The position numbers and the translations under genes are program-made. From assembly GCF_030254645.1 (NCBI RefSeq), contig NZ_CP116346.1:3165973-3229972 (forward strand): 64,000 nucleotides of DNA, written 5' to 3'. The stretch comes from Paucibacter sediminis. Its GTDB lineage: Bacteria; Pseudomonadota; Gammaproteobacteria; Burkholderiales; Burkholderiaceae_C. Below the pieces are notes generated by a model that did not search any database, was not told where the DNA came from, and was given only the letters and a program-made list of their open reading frames with translations. Position 1 is the first letter of the stretch, and each line of letters opens with the position of its first letter. This document shows, one piece after another, positions 51,064 to 60,786 of the stretch.

Positions 51064-52980
51064 ATGAATTTCTCGCTCCTGCGCACCATCAACAGCCCGG
51101 CCGATCTGCGCCGGCTGCCGCGCACCGATCTGGCCAAGCTGGCCGACGAGCTGCGCGCCTATGTGCTGGAGAGCGTCTCCAAGACCGGTGGCCACCTGGG
51201 CTCCAACCTGGGCGCGGTGGAACTGACTGTGGCGCTGCACTATGTGTTCAACACCCCGCATGACCGGCTGGTCTGGGATGTGGGCCACCAGACCTATCCG
51301 CACAAGGTGCTGACGGGCCGCCGCGAGGCCATGGCGGGCCTGCGCCAGCTGGGCGGCATCAGCGGCTTTCCGCGCCGCGACGAGAGCGAGTACGACACCT
51401 TCGGCACCGGCCATTCCTCCACCTCGATCTCGGCCGCCCATGGCATGGCCATGGCCGCCAAGCTCAAGGGCGAGCATCGCAAGGCCGTGGCCATCATCGG
51501 CGACGGCTCGATGACGGCGGGCATGGCCTTCGAGGCACTCAACAATGCCGGCGTCTCGCATGGCGGCCTGATGGGCGACGTGCTGGTGATACTGAACGAC
51601 AACGACATGTCGATCAGCCCGCCGGTGGGCGCACTCAACAAGTATCTGGCGCGCCTGATGAGCGGCAAGTTCTACGGCGCCGCGCGCGAGGGCGCCAAGA
51701 GCGTGCTGAAGAACACGCCGCTGTACGAGTTTGCGCGCCGCTTCGAGGAGCACACCAAGGGCATGGTCGTGCCCGGCACCATCTTCGAGGAGTTCGGCTT
51801 CAACTATGTGGGCCCGATCGATGGCCATGACCTCGATGCGCTGATCCCCACGCTGGAGAACCTGCGCAGCCGCTCGGGCCCGCAGTTCCTGCATGTGGTG
51901 ACCAAGAAGGGTCAGGGCTACAAGCTGGCCGAGGCCGATCCGGTCAAGTACCACGCCGCCTCGGGCAAGTTCGATCCGGCGGTGGGTTTCGTCAAGCCGG
52001 CCACGCCGCCCAAGCCCACCTTCACCCAGATCTTCGGTGACTGGCTGTGCGACATGGCCGAGGCCGACGCGCGCCTGGTGGGCATCACCCCCGCGATGCG
52101 CGAGGGTTCGGGCATGGTGGACTTCCACAAGCGCTTCCCGACCCGCTATCACGACGTCGGCATTGCCGAGCAGCATGCGGTGACCTTCGGCGCGGGCCTG
52201 GCCTGCGAGGGGCTGAAGCCGGTGGTGGCGATCTACTCCACCTTCCTGCAGCGCGCCTACGACCAGATGATCCACGATGTGGCGATCCAGAACCTGCCGG
52301 TGCTGTTCGCGCTCGATCGTGCCGGCCTGGTGGGTGCCGATGGTGCCACCCATGCCGGCAACTACGACATTGCCTACACGCGCTGCATTCCGAACATGGC
52401 CCTGCTGACGCCGGCGGACGAGAACGAATGCCGCCAGGCGCTCTACACCGGCTTCCAGCACGATGGCCCGGCCACGGTGCGCTATCCGCGCGGCGCTGGC
52501 GTGGGTGTGCCGGTGCAGAAGCAGATGACGGCCCTGCCATGGGGCAAGGGCGAAATGCGCCGCGAGAGCGGCCGCCTGCAGGGCCAGGGGCCGCGCATCG
52601 CCATCCTGGCCTTTGGCACCTTGCTCTACCCCTGCCTGCAGGCGGCCGAGCAGCTCGACGCCACGGTGGCGAATATGCGCTTCGTGAAGCCGCTGGACGA
52701 CGCCCTGGTGGCCGAGTTGGCACGCACGCACGACGCCCTGGTGACGGTGGAAGACGGCTGCGTGATGGGCGGTGCCGGCAGCGCGGTGCTGGAGTCTCTG
52801 CAGGCCGCCGGCCTGAGCCTGCCGGTGCTGCAACTGGGCCTGCCCGATGTGTTCGTCGAACATGGCGATCCGGCCAAGCTGATGTCGCAATGCGGCCTGG
52901 ACGCCGCGGGCATCGAGCAATCCATCTTCAAGCGCTTTGGCGGCCGTCCGACGCTGCTGCGCGCAGCCGCAAACCAGTAA
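51064..52980 (+). CDS. dxs: 1-deoxy-D-xylulose-5-phosphate synthase
   Basis: 638 residues, first enzyme of the MEP isoprenoid pathway. The thiamine diphosphate motif is [20 protein letters not shown], with early [19 protein letters not shown] and the pyrimidine-domain region [20 protein letters not shown]. It starts 20 bases after ispA. The transketolase C-terminal domain (about 500-620) is intact. Confidence 0.97.
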   Translation: MNFSLLRTINSPADLRRLPRTDLAKLADELRAYVLESVSKTGGHLGSNLGAVELTVALHYVFNTPHDRLVWDVGHQTYPHKVLTGRREAMAGLRQLGGISGFPRRDESEYDTFGTGHSSTSISAAHGMAMAAKLKGEHRKAVAIIGDGSMTAGMAFEALNNAGVSHGGLMGDVLVILNDNDMSISPPVGALNKYLARLMSGKFYGAAREGAKSVLKNTPLYEFARRFEEHTKGMVVPGTIFEEFGFNYVGPIDGHDLDALIPTLENLRSRSGPQFLHVVTKKGQGYKLAEADPVKYHAASGKFDPAVGFVKPATPPKPTFTQIFGDWLCDMAEADARLVGITPAMREGSGMVDFHKRFPTRYHDVGIAEQHAVTFGAGLACEGLKPVVAIYSTFLQRAYDQMIHDVAIQNLPVLFALDRAGLVGADGATHAGNYDIAYTRCIPNMALLTPADENECRQALYTGFQHDGPATVRYPRGAGVGVPVQKQMTALPWGKGEMRRESGRLQGQGPRIAILAFGTLLYPCLQAAEQLDATVANMRFVKPLDDALVAELARTHDALVTVEDGCVMGGAGSAVLESLQAAGLSLPVLQLGLPDVFVEHGDPAKLMSQCGLDAAGIEQSIFKRFGGRPTLLRAAANQ

Positions 52981-53025
52981 GCCCCGACCGAGGCAAGGTT
53001 CCTCGGTTGGTGCGATGCTCCCCTT

Positions 53026-53820
53026 ATGAATCAATTGACGAGCGCCCTGCACATTCCCGACACCCAAAGCGAGCGCGATGAGCGCCATCTGGTGATCCAG
53101 CGTGTCGGCGTCAAGGATGTGCGCTATCCCCTGCAGCTGCGCATCGCTGGCAAGGCGCAGCCCACGGTGGGCCAGTGGACCCTGGACGTGGCCCTGCCGG
53201 CGGAGAAGAAGGGCACGCATATGTCGCGCTTCGTGGCCTGGCTGGATGCCTTGCACGAGCCGCTGGACGCGGCCGGCCTGCGCGCATTGCATGCCCAGAT
53301 GCTAGCCAAGCTGGAGGCGGTGGAGGGGCGCATCGAGGTGCGCTTTGCCTTCTTCCTGCGCAAGCGCGCGCCGGTCTCGGGCATCGAGAGCATGCTGGAC
53401 TACCAGGGCGCGCTGATCTCCGAAACGCGGGCCGGCAAGACGACGGTGCGTGCCGAGGTGGCGGTGCCGGTGAAGAGCCTGTGCCCCTGCTCCAAGGAAA
53501 TCTCGGACTACGGCGCCCACAACCAGCGCTCGCTGGTCACCATCAGCGCCGAGCTGAAGGACGATAGCCTGAGCTGGCAGGAGCTGGTGCGCTTTGCGGA
53601 AGAGAGCGCGTCCAGCGAGATCTGGCCCCTGCTCAAGCGCACCGACGAGAAGTGGATCACCGAGCACGCCTACGAGAACCCCAAGTTCGTCGAGGACCTG
53701 GTGCGCGACGTGGCGCTGCGCCTGAATGCCGAGCCGCGCATCGGTGCCTATGCGGTGGACGTCGAGAATTTCGAGTCCATACACAACCACTCGGCCTACG
53801 CCCGCATCGAGCGCCTCTGA
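53026..53820 (+). CDS. folE2: GTP cyclohydrolase FolE2 (type IB)
   Basis: 264 residues. FolE2 converts GTP to 7,8-dihydroneopterin for folate or queuosine-type pathways and, unlike FolE, works with metals other than zinc. The active-site cysteine lies in [20 protein letters not shown], and the N-terminal [13 protein letters not shown]-type stretch (here [13 protein letters not shown]) is standard. The TGA abuts the stop of the convergent lysR-type gene, with no intergenic base. Confidence 0.95.
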   Translation: MNQLTSALHIPDTQSERDERHLVIQRVGVKDVRYPLQLRIAGKAQPTVGQWTLDVALPAEKKGTHMSRFVAWLDALHEPLDAAGLRALHAQMLAKLEAVEGRIEVRFAFFLRKRAPVSGIESMLDYQGALISETRAGKTTVRAEVAVPVKSLCPCSKEISDYGAHNQRSLVTISAELKDDSLSWQELVRFAEESASSEIWPLLKRTDEKWITEHAYENPKFVEDLVRDVALRLNAEPRIGAYAVDVENFESIHNHSAYARIERL

Positions 53821-54729
53821 TCAGCCCGCTGACAAGCGCTCGGAAATGCGCTTGAGCGCCTGCTTCACAAGGTTCAGGTAGTCGGCCGTCAGCGCCTGTG
53901 CCGGCCGGTGTTCCGGCAGCAAGGCGTTCAGCTCGAAGGGCAGGGATACCGCAAAGCGCCGCCATTGCAGGCGCTCGTTGGCGCAGGCAAGTGCGGTGAG
54001 TGGGTTCACGATGGCCAGGCCCAGCCCCGCTTCGACCATGGCGCACACCGCCACCGCGCTGTGTGTTTGCAGCTGCATGCGGCGCTGCACACCCGCAGTG
54101 GCAAAGATGCGATCCAGTTCGATGCGGTAGGGGTCCTCGGCCGCCAGGCTGATGAAGCGCTCGCCCTCGAAGTCGGCCGGGCTCAGCACCGGCTTGGCCA
54201 GCAGGGCGTGACCCGCCGGCAGCACGCACAGCTCGTCCAGGCTGGTGAGCCGCTCCAGGCGCGTGCCGGCCACCGTCTGGCGCTGCTCGCTCAGGCCCAG
54301 GTCGAAGCGCTGGGCGCTCATCCACTCTTCCAGCAGCGGGGATTCCTGCGGCGTGATGCTCAGCTGGGCCGCGGGATGGTGCACCAGGAAGGCCGCGCTC
54401 ACCGCCGGCAGCAGGGCATGGCCCAGGGCCGGCAGACAGAGGATGTTGAGCCGCTCCTGCTCGGCGCGCCCCAGTTCGTTGGCGCGGCTGATGACGCGCT
54501 CCAGGCCCTGGAAGGAGCGCTGCACCTCGTCAAACAGCTGCAGGGCCCGGGCCGTGGCCTTGAGCCGTCCGCGCTGGCGCTCGAACAGGGCATAGCCCAG
54601 CAATTGCTCCAGGCGCGCCAGCTCCCGGCTGATGGTCGGCTGCGAGCTGTGCAGCGCCGCCGCTGCCGCCGTGACGCTGCCGGCATGCATGACGGCACGG
54701 AACACCTCGATATGGCGGTGGCTGATCAT
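53821..54729 (-). CDS. LysR family regulator, probable activator of lysA
   Basis: 302 residues. N-terminal winged helix-turn-helix (HRHIEVFRAVMHAGSVTAAA, SSQPTISRELARLEQLLG) and a LysR substrate domain with two alpha/beta lobes (about 93-295). It is divergent from lysA with an 80-base spacer, the arrangement of lysR/lysA in E. coli, where LysR activates lysA in response to diaminopimelate. This makes it the probable true LysR, by context. Confidence 0.88.
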   Translation of the reverse strand: MISHRHIEVFRAVMHAGSVTAAAAALHSSQPTISRELARLEQLLGYALFERQRGRLKATARALQLFDEVQRSFQGLERVISRANELGRAEQERLNILCLPALGHALLPAVSAAFLVHHPAAQLSITPQESPLLEEWMSAQRFDLGLSEQRQTVAGTRLERLTSLDELCVLPAGHALLAKPVLSPADFEGERFISLAAEDPYRIELDRIFATAGVQRRMQLQTHSAVAVCAMVEAGLGLAIVNPLTALACANERLQWRRFAVSLPFELNALLPEHRPAQALTADYLNLVKQALKRISERLSAG

Positions 54730-54809
54730 GCTTAAACCATATCAGAAGTGGATCATCTTGCGAAACCAAAGCATTTGAATGAATGCAAGAGGGATGGCAC
54801 GATGCCGCC
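54730..54809. promoter_or_regulatory. lysR/lysA divergent control region
   Basis: The 80-base AT-richer spacer contains ATATCAGAAGTGGATCAT (54739-54756), a LysR-type interrupted palindrome candidate of the T-N11-A kind. Both promoters must lie here; no -35/-10 pair is clear enough to fix. Confidence 0.4.
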
Positions 54810-56045
54810 ATGCCTCAAGACCTGAACCCCTCCCTGCTGCGCTCGCTGGCCCAGCGCTTCGGCACCCCGCTGTGGGTGTACGACGCCGCGGTGATACGCG
54901 AGCGCATCGCCGCGCTGAAAGCCTTCGACACGGTGCGTTTTGCCCAGAAGGCCTGCTCCAACACCCATATCCTGAAGCTGATGCGCGAGCAGGGCGTCAA
55001 GGTCGATGCGGTCTCGCGTGGCGAGATCCTGCGGGCGCTGGCGGCCGGCTATCGGGCGGGTGGCGACGAGATCGTGTTCACCGCCGACCTGCTGGACCGC
55101 GAGACGCTGGCCACCGTGGTCGAGCACCGCGTGCCGGTAAACGCCGGTTCGATCGACATGCTGCGCCAGCTCGGTGCCATGTCCAAGGGCCACAAGGTCT
55201 GGCTGCGCATCAACCCCGGCTTCGGCCATGGCCACAGCAACAAGACCAATACCGGCGGCGAGCACAGCAAGCATGGCATCTGGCACAGCGAGCTCACCGA
55301 GGCGCTGGCCGTTATCAAGGACGAGGGCCTGCAGCTGGTGGGCCTGCACATGCACATTGGTTCGGGCGTGGACTACGGGCATCTGAGCCAGGTCTGCGGC
55401 GCCATGGTGGGCCTGGTGCGCCAGACCCAGGCAGCGGGCCATGACCTGCAGGCGATCTCGGCCGGCGGTGGCCTGTCGATCCCCTATCGCGATGGCGATG
55501 CCGGCATCGACACGGCCCATTACTTCGGCCTCTGGGATGCCGCCCGCCAGGAGGCCGAGGCCCTCTTGGGTCACAAGCTGCATCTGGAAATCGAGCCGGG
55601 CCGCTTCCTGGTGGCCGAGTCCGGTCTGCTGCTGGCCGAGGTGCGTGCTACCAAGAACGCCGGCAACAACCATTTCGTGCTGGTCGACGCCGGCTTCAAC
55701 GAGCTGATGCGTCCGGCCATGTACGGCGCCTTCCATGCCATGAGCCTCCTGCCGCGCGATGGCAGCCCGCGCCCCAGCCGCCCCACCGTGGTGGCCGGGC
55801 CGCTGTGCGAATCGGGCGACGTGTTCACCCAGGAAGACGGCGGCGTGGTCGTGCCGCGTGAGCTGATGGCGGCCGAGGTCGGCGACCTGCTGGTGATCCA
55901 CGACACCGGGGCCTATGGCGCCTCGATGTCCAGCAACTACAACAGCCGGCCCCTGATTGCCGAGGTGCTGGTCGATGGCGCGACCGAGGCGCGCCTGATC
56001 CGCCGCCGCCAGATGGTCGAGGAACTGCTGGCGCTGGAGGCCTGA
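54810..56045 (+). CDS. lysA: diaminopimelate decarboxylase
   Basis: 411 residues. PLP-dependent alanine racemase-fold decarboxylase making L-lysine. The PLP lysine is in TVRFAQKACSNTHIL (family form YAxKAN), with LHMHIGSGVDYG, ISAGGGLSIPY, EIEPGRFLVAESG and GPLCESGDVF further on. It belongs to the longer branch close to the E. coli type, not the short LysA form. It is divergent from the LysR-type gene; the ATG at 54783 is an unlikely alternative start. Confidence 0.93.
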   Translation: MPQDLNPSLLRSLAQRFGTPLWVYDAAVIRERIAALKAFDTVRFAQKACSNTHILKLMREQGVKVDAVSRGEILRALAAGYRAGGDEIVFTADLLDRETLATVVEHRVPVNAGSIDMLRQLGAMSKGHKVWLRINPGFGHGHSNKTNTGGEHSKHGIWHSELTEALAVIKDEGLQLVGLHMHIGSGVDYGHLSQVCGAMVGLVRQTQAAGHDLQAISAGGGLSIPYRDGDAGIDTAHYFGLWDAARQEAEALLGHKLHLEIEPGRFLVAESGLLLAEVRATKNAGNNHFVLVDAGFNELMRPAMYGAFHAMSLLPRDGSPRPSRPTVVAGPLCESGDVFTQEDGGVVVPRELMAAEVGDLLVIHDTGAYGASMSSNYNSRPLIAEVLVDGATEARLIRRRQMVEELLALEA

Positions 56046-56103
56046 TAGGGAATTCCAATAAGGGTGATTTGATTAACCAAAACTAACGGCACGCTAGTGT
56101 CGA

Positions 56104-56109
56104 TATAGT
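56104..56109 (+). promoter_or_regulatory. -10-like box upstream of ahpC
   Basis: TATAGT at 56104-56109 stands 38 bases before the ahpC ATG in an AT-rich spacer (56046-56147). The stretch 56081-56110 has partial resemblance to OxyR sites (ACTAAC..CTAGTGT..ATAGTT), but I could not align a full four-element OxyR motif. Confidence 0.4.
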
Positions 56110-56147
56110 TCAGTCATTCCATCAACCACCCTAGCAAGGAACCCCCG

Positions 56148-56711
56148 ATGTCCCTGATCAACACCCAAGTCCAGCCCTTCAAGACCGAGGCTTTTCACAA
56201 CGGCAAGTTCATCACCGTCACCGAAGAGTCGCTGAAGGGCAAGTGGTCCGTGCTGATCTTCATGCCGGCTGCCTTCACCTTCAACTGCCCGACCGAAGTG
56301 GAAGACGCGGCCGACCATTACGCCGAATTCCAGAAGGCCGAGACCGAGGTCTACATCGTCACGACCGACACGCATTTCGCCCACAAGGTCTGGCACGAAA
56401 CCTCGCCGGCCGTCAGCAAGGCCAAGTTCCCCCTGGTCGGCGACCCGACGCACCAGCTGACGAACGCCTTCGGCGTGCACATCCCCGAAGAAGGCCTGGC
56501 CCTGCGCGGCACCTTCGTGATCAACCCGGAAGGCGTGATCAAGACGGCCGAAGTGCACTCGAACGAGATCGCCCGTGACGTCAAGGAAACCCTGCGCAAG
56601 CTCAAGGCGGCCCAGTACACCGCCAAGAACCCTGGCCAGGTCTGCCCGGCCAAGTGGAACGAAGGTGCCAAGACCATCGCTCCCTCCCTCGATCTGGTCG
56701 GCAAGATCTAA
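56148..56711 (+). CDS. ahpC: alkyl hydroperoxide reductase subunit C (peroxiredoxin)
   Basis: 187 residues, typical 2-Cys peroxiredoxin. The peroxidatic cysteine is in AAFTFNCPTEVEDAADHY (about residue 47) and the resolving one in GQVCPAKWNEGAK (about 166). AhpC reduces hydrogen peroxide and organic hydroperoxides using electrons from AhpF, encoded 143 bases downstream. An AAGGA ribosome site precedes the ATG. Codon use is strongly biased, as expected for an abundant protein. Confidence 0.97.
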   Translation: MSLINTQVQPFKTEAFHNGKFITVTEESLKGKWSVLIFMPAAFTFNCPTEVEDAADHYAEFQKAETEVYIVTTDTHFAHKVWHETSPAVSKAKFPLVGDPTHQLTNAFGVHIPEEGLALRGTFVINPEGVIKTAEVHSNEIARDVKETLRKLKAAQYTAKNPGQVCPAKWNEGAKTIAPSLDLVGKI

Positions 56712-56724
56712 ACCATGATCGCCC

Positions 56725-56754
56725 TTGCTGCGAGCCCGGGAGGGCTTGCGGCAA
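56725..56754 (+). terminator. ahpC-ahpF intercistronic hairpin
   Basis: TTGCTGCGAGCCC (56725-56737), loop GGGA, GGGCTTGCGGCAA (56742-56754): a 13-bp stem with two G-T pairs, 13 bases after the ahpC stop. No T-run follows, so it is more likely partial attenuation or 3' end stabilisation of ahpC mRNA than full termination. Confidence 0.5.
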
Positions 56755-56854
56755 TCCCCCAAGAGCCGCGCAAGCGACTCTGAGAGCGCCTCGTCCAAGG
56801 GGGTGTTCCCAGAGTGGCTTATCCCGCCACGCCTGAACAAGGAGCCCTACCACC

Positions 56855-58408
56855 ATGTTGGACGACACCCTCAAATCCCAGCTCAAGGCCTATCTCGAGC
56901 GCGTCACCGTCCCCTTCGAGATCGAAGCCTCGCTGGACGACAGCGACAGCGCCAGGGAACTGCTGGCCCTGCTGCAGGACATCGCCGCGATGTCCGACAA
57001 GATCAGCCTCAAGGCCGATGGCCAGGACCAGCGCCGCCCTTCCTTCAGCCTGAAGCGCCTGGACTCAGAGATGAGCCTGCGCTTTGCGGCGATCCCGCTG
57101 GGCCATGAGTTCACCTCCCTGGTGCTGGCCCTGCTGTGGACCGGCGGCCATCCGCCCAAGGTCGAGCAGGACGTCATTGATCAGATCAAGGGCCTGGACG
57201 GCGAGTACAGCTTCGAGGTCTATATGAGCCTCAGCTGCCACAACTGCCCGGACGTGGTGCAGGCGCTGAGCCTGATGTCCGTGCTCAACCCCAGGGTCAA
57301 GACGGTCGTCATCGACGGGGCGTTGTTCCAGGACGAGGTCAATGCCCGCGAGGTCATGGCCGTGCCCAGCGTCTACCTGAACGGCCAGCCCTTCGGCTCG
57401 GGTCGCATGACGGTGGAAGAGATCGTCGCCAAGCTCGACACCGGCGCCGCGGACAAGGACGCCGCCAAGCTCTCGGCCAAGGACCCCTTCGATGTGCTGG
57501 TGGTGGGGGGTGGCCCCGCCGGCGCTGCCGCGGCGGTGTACGCCGCCCGCAAGGGCATCCGCACGGCAATAGCGGCCGAGCGCTTCGGCGGCCAGGTCAA
57601 CGACACGCTGGCGATCGAGAACTACATCTCGGTGCTGGAGACCGACGGCCCCAAGTTCGCGATGAGCCTGGAGGCGCACGTCAAGGCCTATGGCGTCGAC
57701 GTGATGAACCTGCAGCGCGGCGACAAGCTGATCCCGGCCGCCACGCCCGGTGGCCTGGTCGAGGTGCAGCTGGCCAACGGCGGCACGCTCAAGAGCAGGA
57801 CCGTGATCCTCTCCACCGGCGCGCGCTGGAGGAATGTGAACGTGCCCGGCGAGCAGGAGTACAAGAACAAGGGCGTGGCCTACTGCCCGCATTGCGACGG
57901 CCCGCTCTTCAAGGGCAAGCGCGTGGCGGTGATCGGCGGCGGCAACTCCGGCGTGGAAGCGGCCATCGACCTGGCCGGCCTCGTGAGCCATGTGACCCTG
58001 ATCGAATTCGGCGAGGCCTTGCGTGCCGATGCGGTGCTGGTCAGCAAGCTCAAGAGCCTGCCCAACGTCAGCATCCACACGCAGGCCCAGACCACCGAGT
58101 TGACCGGCGATGGCCACAAGCTGAACGGCCTGAGCTACACCGACCGTGCCAGCGGCGAGTCGCGCCACATCGAGCTGGAAGGCGTGTTCGTGCAGATCGG
58201 CCTGGTGCCCAATACCGAGTGGCTGCGTGGCGTGGTGGAACTCTCCAAGCACGGCGAGATCATCGTCGACGCCAGGGGCCAGACCTCGGTGCCGGGCGTG
58301 TTCGCCGCCGGCGACGCCACCACCGTGCCCTTCAAGCAGATCATCATCGCCGCCGGCGATGGCGCGAAGGCGGCGCTGGGCGCCTTTGATTACCTGATGC
58401 GCACCTGA
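56855..58408 (+). CDS. ahpF: alkyl hydroperoxide reductase subunit F
   Basis: 517 residues. An N-terminal double-thioredoxin fold (1-195) carries [12 protein letters not shown], and a C-terminal thioredoxin reductase-like part has FAD motif [24 protein letters not shown] motif [19 protein letters not shown] and redox pair [12 protein letters not shown]. It passes electrons from NADH to AhpC. Length and domains are standard. An AAGGAG ribosome site stands before the ATG at 56855. Confidence 0.97.
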   Translation: MLDDTLKSQLKAYLERVTVPFEIEASLDDSDSARELLALLQDIAAMSDKISLKADGQDQRRPSFSLKRLDSEMSLRFAAIPLGHEFTSLVLALLWTGGHPPKVEQDVIDQIKGLDGEYSFEVYMSLSCHNCPDVVQALSLMSVLNPRVKTVVIDGALFQDEVNAREVMAVPSVYLNGQPFGSGRMTVEEIVAKLDTGAADKDAAKLSAKDPFDVLVVGGGPAGAAAAVYAARKGIRTAIAAERFGGQVNDTLAIENYISVLETDGPKFAMSLEAHVKAYGVDVMNLQRGDKLIPAATPGGLVEVQLANGGTLKSRTVILSTGARWRNVNVPGEQEYKNKGVAYCPHCDGPLFKGKRVAVIGGGNSGVEAAIDLAGLVSHVTLIEFGEALRADAVLVSKLKSLPNVSIHTQAQTTELTGDGHKLNGLSYTDRASGESRHIELEGVFVQIGLVPNTEWLRGVVELSKHGEIIVDARGQTSVPGVFAAGDATTVPFKQIIIAAGDGAKAALGAFDYLMRT

Positions 58409-58429
58409 TGCGCAACTAATGCCCGCTGC

Positions 58430-59311
58430 TCAGGCGCGGCGGCTGTTCAGCCAGCCCTCCAGGCTGTAGACCAGCAGCGCCGCCCAGATCAGGCCGAAGC
58501 CCACCACCCGGGCCGCGGCAAAGGGCTCGTGGTACAGCCACACGCCCAGCATGAACTGGATGCTGGGCGAGATGTATTGCAAGAGGCCCAGCGTCGTCAT
58601 CGGGATGCGGCGCGCGCCGGCGGCGAACAGCAGCAGGGGCAGGGCGGTGAGCGGGCCGGCGAACAGCAGCCAAGTGATCATGCCGGCGTCGCCCTGCGCC
58701 AGCGCGCTGTCGCCCTGGCTGGTCCACCAACCCAGCGCCGCCGCGGCCACGGGCGTCAGCAGCATGGTCTCGAGGGCCAGGCCTTCCAGCGCGCCCAGGC
58801 TGGCCACCTTGCGCAGCAGCCCGTAGATGCCGAAGCTGGCCGCCAGCACCAGGGCCACCCAGGGCAGGCGGCCGGTCTGCAGGGTCAGCCACAGCACGCC
58901 GGCCGCCGCCAGACCCACCGCCAGCCATTGCAGGCGGCGCGGCCGCTCGTGCAGGAACACATAGCCCAGCGCCACATTCACCAGCGGGTTGATGAAGTAG
59001 CCCAGGCTGGCGTCCAGCACATGGTCGTGCTGCACCGCCCACACATAGGTCAACCAGTTGGCCGAGAGCAGCAAGGCCGAGAGCGCAAACGCGCCCAGCA
59101 CCTTGGGCTGGCGCAGCAGCGGGCCCAGCCAGGCCCAGCGTTTCAGGACCGCCAGCACGATCAGCATGAAGACCATGCACCAGACCGTGCGGTGCGCCAC
59201 CACCTCCAGGGAGGGCACGCCGGCCAGTTGCTTGAAATAGAGCGGGAACAGGCCCCAGGCCGCGTAGGCGAGGGCGGCGTAGATGACGCCTTTAGAGGAA
59301 TCGCGATTCAT
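58430..59311 (-). CDS. rarD: EamA family transporter RarD
   Basis: 293 residues from ATG 59311 (59320 is also possible). Ten predicted membrane helices. RarD-type sequence KGVIYAALAYAAWGLFPLYF at the start, EVVAHRTVWCM, then TYVWAVQHDHVLDASLGYFI and LGLLQYISPSIQFMLGVWLY, which are characteristic of RarD. The transported compound is not known. Confidence 0.92.
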   Translation of the reverse strand: MNRDSSKGVIYAALAYAAWGLFPLYFKQLAGVPSLEVVAHRTVWCMVFMLIVLAVLKRWAWLGPLLRQPKVLGAFALSALLLSANWLTYVWAVQHDHVLDASLGYFINPLVNVALGYVFLHERPRRLQWLAVGLAAAGVLWLTLQTGRLPWVALVLAASFGIYGLLRKVASLGALEGLALETMLLTPVAAAALGWWTSQGDSALAQGDAGMITWLLFAGPLTALPLLLFAAGARRIPMTTLGLLQYISPSIQFMLGVWLYHEPFAAARVVGFGLIWAALLVYSLEGWLNSRRA

Positions 59312-59405
59312 TGCCCGCATTGTCCCCATGCCGGGCCAGGCCTGCCGGCCAAGGGTCATGGCCGGGAAATCCTGTGTGCGGCGTGCGCCCCCCGCCGGTG
59401 CTTAA

Positions 59406-59687
59406 ATGAGTGCCATGCCCCGCATTGTCTTCACCCCGCAGCTGCGCCGCCTGCTTGGCGAGGTGCCTGATTTTGACGCCGGCGCCCTGGTGCTGCGCGA
59501 GGCGCTGGCACAGGCCTTTGCCGCGCAGCCGCGCTTGCGCAGTTATGTGCTTGACGATCAGGGGCATGTGCGCGCCAATGTGGCGATCTTTGTGGATGGT
59601 CGTCGCCTGCACGATCGCGTGCGCTTGAGCGATGCGCTGCGGCCCGACAGCGTCGTCCATGTCCTGCAAGCCCTGTCCGGAGGATGA
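59406..59687 (+). CDS. MoaD/ThiS-like ubiquitin-fold protein
   Basis: 93 residues forming a beta-grasp domain that ends in ...LQALSGG. The C-terminal Gly-Gly is the hallmark of sulfur-carrier proteins (MoaD, ThiS) and small archaeal modifiers, which are adenylated and thiocarboxylated there. RIVFTPQLRRLL and VHVLQALSGG fit the family ends. No moa or thi genes are near; instead the gene is followed 4 bases later by a BNR-repeat protein gene. Its role is unknown. Confidence 0.85.
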   Translation: MSAMPRIVFTPQLRRLLGEVPDFDAGALVLREALAQAFAAQPRLRSYVLDDQGHVRANVAIFVDGRRLHDRVRLSDALRPDSVVHVLQALSGG

Positions 59688-59691
59688 ACTC

Positions 59692-60786
59692 ATGAGCCTG
59701 AATGCCTGGGTCGCGACCCGCAAGGGTCTGTTCGAGATCGCGCATCGCGGCAGCGCCGGCTGGCAGATCGTCGGCCACAGCTTTGTGGGCGATCCGGTCA
59801 GCATGGTGCTGCCCGGCTCCGACCATGGGCAGTTCGACGGCCGCATGTTCGCCGCGCTGAACCTGGGCCACTTCGGCGTCAAGCTGCAGGCCTCGGACGA
59901 CGAGGGCAAGACCTGGCGCGAGCTGCCGGCGCCGGTCTATCCGCCCCAGCCCGAGGGCGGGGATGCGGCTCAGGGGCCGGCCTGGAAGCTGCAGCAGATC
60001 TGGTCGCTGGCGCGCAGCCCCGCGGCGCTGTGGGCCGGCACCCTGCCGGGCGGGCTGTTCAAGAGCGTGGACGGTGGCGAGAGCTGGGCCTTGGTGGAGA
60101 GCCTCTGGCAGCGCCCCGAGCGCCTGGGCTGGTTCGGTGGCGGCTACGACGCGCCGGGCATCCATTCGATCTGCCCGCATCCCAGCCAGCCGGGCGAACT
60201 GCTGCTGGGCATCAGCTGCGGCGGTGCCTGGCACAGCGCCGACGAGGGTGCCAGCTGGGCGCTGCGCGCCAAGGGCATGCGCGCCGACTTCATGCCGCCC
60301 GATCAGCAGCAGCTTGAAAACATCCAGGACCCGCACCGCATCGTGCGCTGCGAGGCCGCCCCCGAGGTGCTCTGGTGCCAGCATCACAACGGCATCTGGC
60401 GCAGCAGCGACAACGGCCTGAGCTGGCAGGAGCTGAAGGCGCCGCTGTCCAGCTTCGGTTTTGCGGTGGCCGCGCATCCGCTGGACCCGCTCACCGCCTG
60501 GTTCGTCCCGGCGGTGAAGGACGAGCGCCGCATCCCGGTGGATGGCGCCCTGGTGGTGAACCGCACCCGCGACGGTGGCCAGACCTGGCAGACCCTGCGC
60601 ATGGGCCTGCCGCAGCAGCATTGCTACGACCTGGTCTACCGCCATGGCCTGGCGGTGGACGAGAACGGCAGACATCTGCTGATGGGCAGCACCACCGGCG
60701 GGCTGTGGGCCAGCGACGATGGCGGCGACAGCTGGGCCACCGTGTCGCTCAATCTGCCGCCGATCTACGCCGTGCAGTTCGGCTGA
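59692..60786 (+). CDS. BNR-repeat (sialidase/VPS10-like beta-propeller) protein
   Basis: 364 residues, no signal peptide, so cytoplasmic. At least four BNR/Asp-box repeats are visible: SDDEGKTWRELP, SVDGGESWALVE, SADEGASWALRA, SSDNGLSWQELK, plus TRDGGQTWQTLR and SDDGGDSWATVS near the end, arranged for a six- or seven-bladed propeller. Such genes are often labelled exo-alpha-sialidase, but no sialidase Arg triad or FRIP motif is obvious. It is tightly linked to the MoaD-like gene, which suggests a joint function. The 3' end overlaps truC by 22 bases. Confidence 0.82.
   Translation: MSLNAWVATRKGLFEIAHRGSAGWQIVGHSFVGDPVSMVLPGSDHGQFDGRMFAALNLGHFGVKLQASDDEGKTWRELPAPVYPPQPEGGDAAQGPAWKLQQIWSLARSPAALWAGTLPGGLFKSVDGGESWALVESLWQRPERLGWFGGGYDAPGIHSICPHPSQPGELLLGISCGGAWHSADEGASWALRAKGMRADFMPPDQQQLENIQDPHRIVRCEAAPEVLWCQHHNGIWRSSDNGLSWQELKAPLSSFGFAVAAHPLDPLTAWFVPAVKDERRIPVDGALVVNRTRDGGQTWQTLRMGLPQQHCYDLVYRHGLAVDENGRHLLMGSTTGGLWASDDGGDSWATVSLNLPPIYAVQFG

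Noticed and set aside
56046-56147. OxyR binding site upstream of ahpC
   Set aside because: There are ATAG and CTA-like pieces, but four correctly spaced elements could not be aligned by eye; a weight-matrix scan would be needed.
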